Shown: in pieces, positions 42,195-45,266 of the stretch
How the letters are laid out: the number at the start of each line of letters is the position of its first letter
Position numbering within the stretch: the stretch's first letter is position 1
Source of the DNA: Tomitella cavernea
GTDB lineage: Bacteria; Actinomycetota; Actinomycetes; Mycobacteriales; Mycobacteriaceae
Reading direction: 5' to 3'
DNA length: 45,266 bases
NCBI RefSeq assembly: GCF_016599145.1
Contig: NZ_JAENKO010000037.1
Span: forward strand, 1-45,266
Notes under the pieces: model-generated
Told to the model about the DNA's origin: nothing
What the model saw: the letters and a program-made list of their open reading frames with translations, nothing else
The model's database searches: none
Translations under genes and position numbers: made by a program

Positions 42195-42287
42195 CGGGGC
42201 GGCGCTGAACGCCCGGTCCGGCCCGGCGGAACCGGCGGGGGACTACGCTCGCGGGAGACGCACGCCGCACCCGTGAAGGAGGACCCG

Positions 42288-45182
42288 ATGGCGAGCCGGA
42301 TGGACACCGTCGGCGCCTCGGCAGACGTCGTCGCCCGGCTGCGCCGCTCCACCGCGGCCGACGTACTCGACGATCCGGCCTCCCTCGCCCTCTACAGCGC
42401 CGACGCGTCGAACTACCGCCACGTGCCCACGGCCGTCGTGCTGCCCCGCGGCGAGGACGATGTGGCGGCCACCCTGGCGGCCTGCCGCGACCACGCGGTG
42501 CCGCTGACCATGCGCGGCGCGGGGACGTCGATCGCCGGAAACTGCCTGGGCGCGGGCATCGTCATGGACACCTTCCGGTATTTCGACGCGATCGAGGACA
42601 TCGACACCGCCGCGGCGACGGCGGTGGTGCGGCCGGGAGTCGTCGGCGGCCGCCTGCGGGAGGCGCTCGCGCCGTCGGGTCTCGCCTTCGCGCCGGACCC
42701 GTCGACGATCTCGCGCTGCACCGTGGGCGGGATGATCGGCAACAACTCCTGCGGCTCCCACTCGGTGGCCTGGGGCAAGACCAGCGAGAACATCCGTGCT
42801 CTCGAGGTGATGCTCGCCGACGGCACGCGCCTGGATCTGGGGCCCACCACAGCGGAACAGATGGCCGCGGCCGCCGCGCGCGACGACGCGGCGGGGCGGC
42901 TGTACCGGGGCCTGGACGCGTTGACGACCGAGAACCTGGCGGTGCTGAGGACCGAGCTGGGCCGGTTCCCGCGGCAGGTCAGCGGCTACGGCCTGCACGA
43001 GCTGCTGCCGGACAACCACCGCAACCTGGCGCGGGCCCTGGTGGGCAGCGAGGGCACCTGCGCGGTGGTGCTGAGCGCCACGCTGGACCTGGTGCGGCCG
43101 CCCGCGCACCGCGCGCTGCTGGTGCTGGGGTTCGACGGGGACGTCGCATCGGCGCGGGCGGTGCCGGCGATCCTCGAACACTCTCCGCTCACGGTGGAGA
43201 GCATGGGCCGCAAGTTGTTCGCGGGCGTGCGCCTTCATGGTGCGCGCGCCACTGCCGCCGACGCGCTGCCGGACACGTCGGACTGGCTGCTGGTGGAGAC
43301 CGGCGGCGCGACCGCACAGGAAGCCCGCGCGGCCGCTGAGGCGCTCGCGCGCGGCATCGGCATGCCCGTCGGTTCCGACGGGCGGGCCGTGGTGCTCACC
43401 GACCTCGCGCAGCAGAAGGTGGTGTGGTCGCTGCGGGCGGACGGCAGCGGACTGGCAGCGCGCACGGTCGACGGGGACGCGGCCTACCCGGGGTTCGAGG
43501 ACGCCGCGGTACCGCCCGAGCACCTCGCCGACTACCTGACCGATTTCCGCGGACTGCTCGGCGAGTACGGCCTGAGCGGCGTCTCCTACGGTCACTACGG
43601 CGAGGGCTGCCTGCACATCCGGCTGGACGCGGATCTGTCCACGGCGCCGGGGGTGGACCGCTATCGCGCGTTCCTGTTCGACGCGGCGGACATCGTGGCG
43701 CGCTACGGCGGGTCGATCTCCGGGGAGCACGGCGACGGGCAGGCCCGGTCCGAGCTGCTGCCCCGCGCCTACAGTCCTCAGGTCATCAGCCTGTTCGAGC
43801 GGTTCAAGGGTCTGTGGGATCCGGACGGCCTGCTCAACCCGGGGATCCTCGTGCACCCCAAGAAGGTGGACGACGACGTCCGCTGGTTGGAGCTGGGCGT
43901 GCGGGAATGGGATACCGCGTACAGCTATCCCGACGACCGCGGCAGCTTCCGGCAGGCGGTGAGCCGGTGCCTGGGTATCGGCAAGTGCCGCGTGGAGCAC
44001 GGCGTCGCGATGTGCCCCAGCTACCAGGTGACCCGCGATGAGAAGCACTCGACGCGGGGGCGGGCCCGCCTGCTGTTCGAGATGCTGCAGGGCGACGTGA
44101 TCGACGAGGGCTGGCGCTCCCAGGAGGTGCTCGGCGCATTGGACCTGTGCCTGAGCTGCAAGGCGTGCAAGTCCGACTGCCCGGTGAACGTGGACATGGC
44201 CACCTACAAGTCGGAGTTCCTCTACCAGCACTACCGCGGGCGCCTCCGGCCGCGCGTGCACTACGCGCTGGGCCGGCTGCCGCAGTGGGCGCGCCTCGCC
44301 TCGAGGGCGCCCCGGGTGGTGAACGCGCTGTCCGGCGGCCGGCTGACAGGGGCGGCGGCCAAGCGCGTCGCGGGCATCGACGTGCGGCGGGACCTGCCGC
44401 GGTTCGCGCCGCGCACGCTGCGCCGGCAATGGCGCGACCGGGCACCGGTGCCGGTGGCCGCGCGGGGCACGGTGGTGCTGTGGCCGGACACGTTCACGAA
44501 TCACCTGGATCCGGGTGTGGGCATGGCCGCGGCCGCCGTCCTCGAGGACGCGGGCTACCGGGTGGAGTTGCCCGGCGGGCCGGTGTGCTGCGGGCTCACC
44601 GCGCTGAGCACGGGGCAGCTGCCACTGGCGCGCAAGACCGTCCGCAAAAGCCTGGACGTGCTGGCGCCGTATCTGGCGGCGGGCAACCCGGTGATCGGCC
44701 TGGAGCCGAGCTGCACCGCGGCGTTGCGCAGCGAGATCACCCGGCTGCTTCCGGAGGACGACCGCGCCCGCGCGCTGTCGGGCTTGGTGCGCACCTTCGC
44801 CGAGCAGCTCGTCGACCACACGCCCGGCTGGGAGCCGCCGGCGGAACCGCAGGATGCGGTGGTGCAGACCCACTGCCACCAGTATGCGGAGCTCGGCGAC
44901 GACGCCGACCGTGCGCTGATGCGCCGCGCAGGCATCCAGCAGACGGAGATGAGCCCGGGCTGCTGCGGGTTGGCCGGCAACTTCGGGTTCGAAAACGGGC
45001 ACTACGAGGTGTCGATGGCGGTGGCCGAGCAGAATCTGCTGCCCGCGATCCGTGCCGCCGGCGCGGACGCCCTTGTCATCGCTGACGGGTTCAGCTGCCG
45101 CACCCAGGCGCGCGACGGCGCGGACGTGCGGGCACGCCACCTGGCGCAGGTGCTCGCGGAGCGCCTCGGAGCCGCCGGGTGA
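42288..45182 (+). CDS. Fused FAD-linked oxidase and Fe-S oxidoreductase (GlcD-GlcF / D-lactate dehydrogenase type)
   Basis: The 964-residue protein joins an FAD-binding PCMH domain (about 45-230, VPLTMRGAGTSIAGNCLG, TVGGMIGNNSCGSHSVAWG) and an FAD-oxidase C-terminal domain (to about 530, GEHGDGQAR) to an iron-sulfur part. The latter has CLGIGKC near 560, CLSCKACKSDCP near 621 for a [4Fe-4S] cluster, and two cysteine-rich CCG domains (VCCGL near 766, GCCGLAGNFG near 890). It would oxidise a 2-hydroxy acid such as D-lactate, glycolate or 2-hydroxyglutarate and pass electrons to the respiratory chain. The ATG at 42288 follows AAGGAGG. Confidence 0.93.
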   Translation: MASRMDTVGASADVVARLRRSTAADVLDDPASLALYSADASNYRHVPTAVVLPRGEDDVAATLAACRDHAVPLTMRGAGTSIAGNCLGAGIVMDTFRYFDAIEDIDTAAATAVVRPGVVGGRLREALAPSGLAFAPDPSTISRCTVGGMIGNNSCGSHSVAWGKTSENIRALEVMLADGTRLDLGPTTAEQMAAAAARDDAAGRLYRGLDALTTENLAVLRTELGRFPRQVSGYGLHELLPDNHRNLARALVGSEGTCAVVLSATLDLVRPPAHRALLVLGFDGDVASARAVPAILEHSPLTVESMGRKLFAGVRLHGARATAADALPDTSDWLLVETGGATAQEARAAAEALARGIGMPVGSDGRAVVLTDLAQQKVVWSLRADGSGLAARTVDGDAAYPGFEDAAVPPEHLADYLTDFRGLLGEYGLSGVSYGHYGEGCLHIRLDADLSTAPGVDRYRAFLFDAADIVARYGGSISGEHGDGQARSELLPRAYSPQVISLFERFKGLWDPDGLLNPGILVHPKKVDDDVRWLELGVREWDTAYSYPDDRGSFRQAVSRCLGIGKCRVEHGVAMCPSYQVTRDEKHSTRGRARLLFEMLQGDVIDEGWRSQEVLGALDLCLSCKACKSDCPVNVDMATYKSEFLYQHYRGRLRPRVHYALGRLPQWARLASRAPRVVNALSGGRLTGAAAKRVAGIDVRRDLPRFAPRTLRRQWRDRAPVPVAARGTVVLWPDTFTNHLDPGVGMAAAAVLEDAGYRVELPGGPVCCGLTALSTGQLPLARKTVRKSLDVLAPYLAAGNPVIGLEPSCTAALRSEITRLLPEDDRARALSGLVRTFAEQLVDHTPGWEPPAEPQDAVVQTHCHQYAELGDDADRALMRRAGIQQTEMSPGCCGLAGNFGFENGHYEVSMAVAEQNLLPAIRAAGADALVIADGFSCRTQARDGADVRARHLAQVLAERLGAAG

Positions 45183-45217
45183 CGGCGGCGCCGGGTGGCC
45201 GACGTGCCGGGTGGACT

Positions 45218-45266
45218 CAGCGGCGCCGGCGCAGCAGGCGGATCGCGCCGGCGGCCAGCAGCAACG
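45218..45266 (-). CDS. 3' end of a membrane-protein gene (partial)
   Basis: A minus-strand frame enters from the right edge and ends at a TGA at 45218-45220. The visible residues read LLLAAGAIRLLRRRR, a hydrophobic segment closed by arginines, as at the cytoplasmic end of a last transmembrane helix. It is convergent with the fused oxidoreductase gene. Nothing more can be said from 15 codons. Confidence 0.4.

Noticed and set aside
42243-45140. 965-codon minus-strand frame opposite the fused oxidoreductase
   Set aside because: It is the antisense shadow of a gene with multiple intact Fe-S and FAD motifs; its composition is His/Arg/Ala-rich and without domains.

Overview
The window is very GC-rich DNA from an actinobacterium. 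Gene content and order point to the Mycobacteriales (relatives of Mycobacterium, Gordonia, Tsukamurella, Dietzia or Tomitella); I cannot fix the genus. From memory, several genes match one broad segment of the M. tuberculosis chromosome in roughly the same order: imuA'-imuB, dnaE2, a SpoU methylase, folD, a DUF3017 gene, metX/metY, icd, trpS and a YihY gene. That core appears to be interrupted by accessory modules. Many genes start directly behind a TAnnnT-like box with 6-7 bases to the start codon, which suggests leaderless transcripts.

Layout. 1-2343: a partial gene, an LtrA-like membrane protein and an HTH/Clp_N protein whose promoter carries two palindromes. 2609-5186: imuA'-imuB behind a LexA box; together with dnaE2 (14276-17659, with its own LexA-like box) they form the SOS mutasome. 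5281-9846: a DoxX-like protein, a TacAT-type toxin-antitoxin pair, a membrane protein, and an ECF41 sigma factor facing its partner carboxymuconolactone-decarboxylase-like gene. A HigBA-type pair lies between those two and is bracketed by two 74-bp repeats. 10174-12291: a minus-strand operon of two very short proteins (54 and 44 aa) followed by two secreted proteins, the second frameshifted. 12577-14100: an alpha/beta hydrolase and two small unknown genes.

17684-22323: a secreted lipase bracketed by 69-bp repeats, then a GAF-domain regulator divergent from a flavin monooxygenase with shared CTGTG/CACAG palindromes. 22437-27747: an XRE regulator-membrane protein-ABC exporter operon, an ABC-F ATPase and a tRNA methyltransferase. 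27791-30150: an accessory block (an AT-richer lipoprotein and a proline-rich membrane protein) lying between two copies of a complex palindromic repeat. 30219-34588: folD, a DUF3017 protein, and the metY-metX operon. The met leader contains a SAM-IV riboswitch and, downstream of it, a five-codon reading frame with a Cys-Cys pair. 34978-45182: icd, an MFS exporter, exonuclease III, a lipoprotein barnase-like RNase with its barstar, a CBS protein, trpS, a YihY membrane protein and a fused FAD/Fe-S oxidoreductase. A membrane-protein gene is cut by the right edge.

The strongest candidates for something under-described are the stacked SAM and cysteine control of metYX, the small-protein/secreted-protein operon, the repeat-bracketed HigBA cassette that splits an ECF41 pair, and the lipoprotein RNase/barstar pair.
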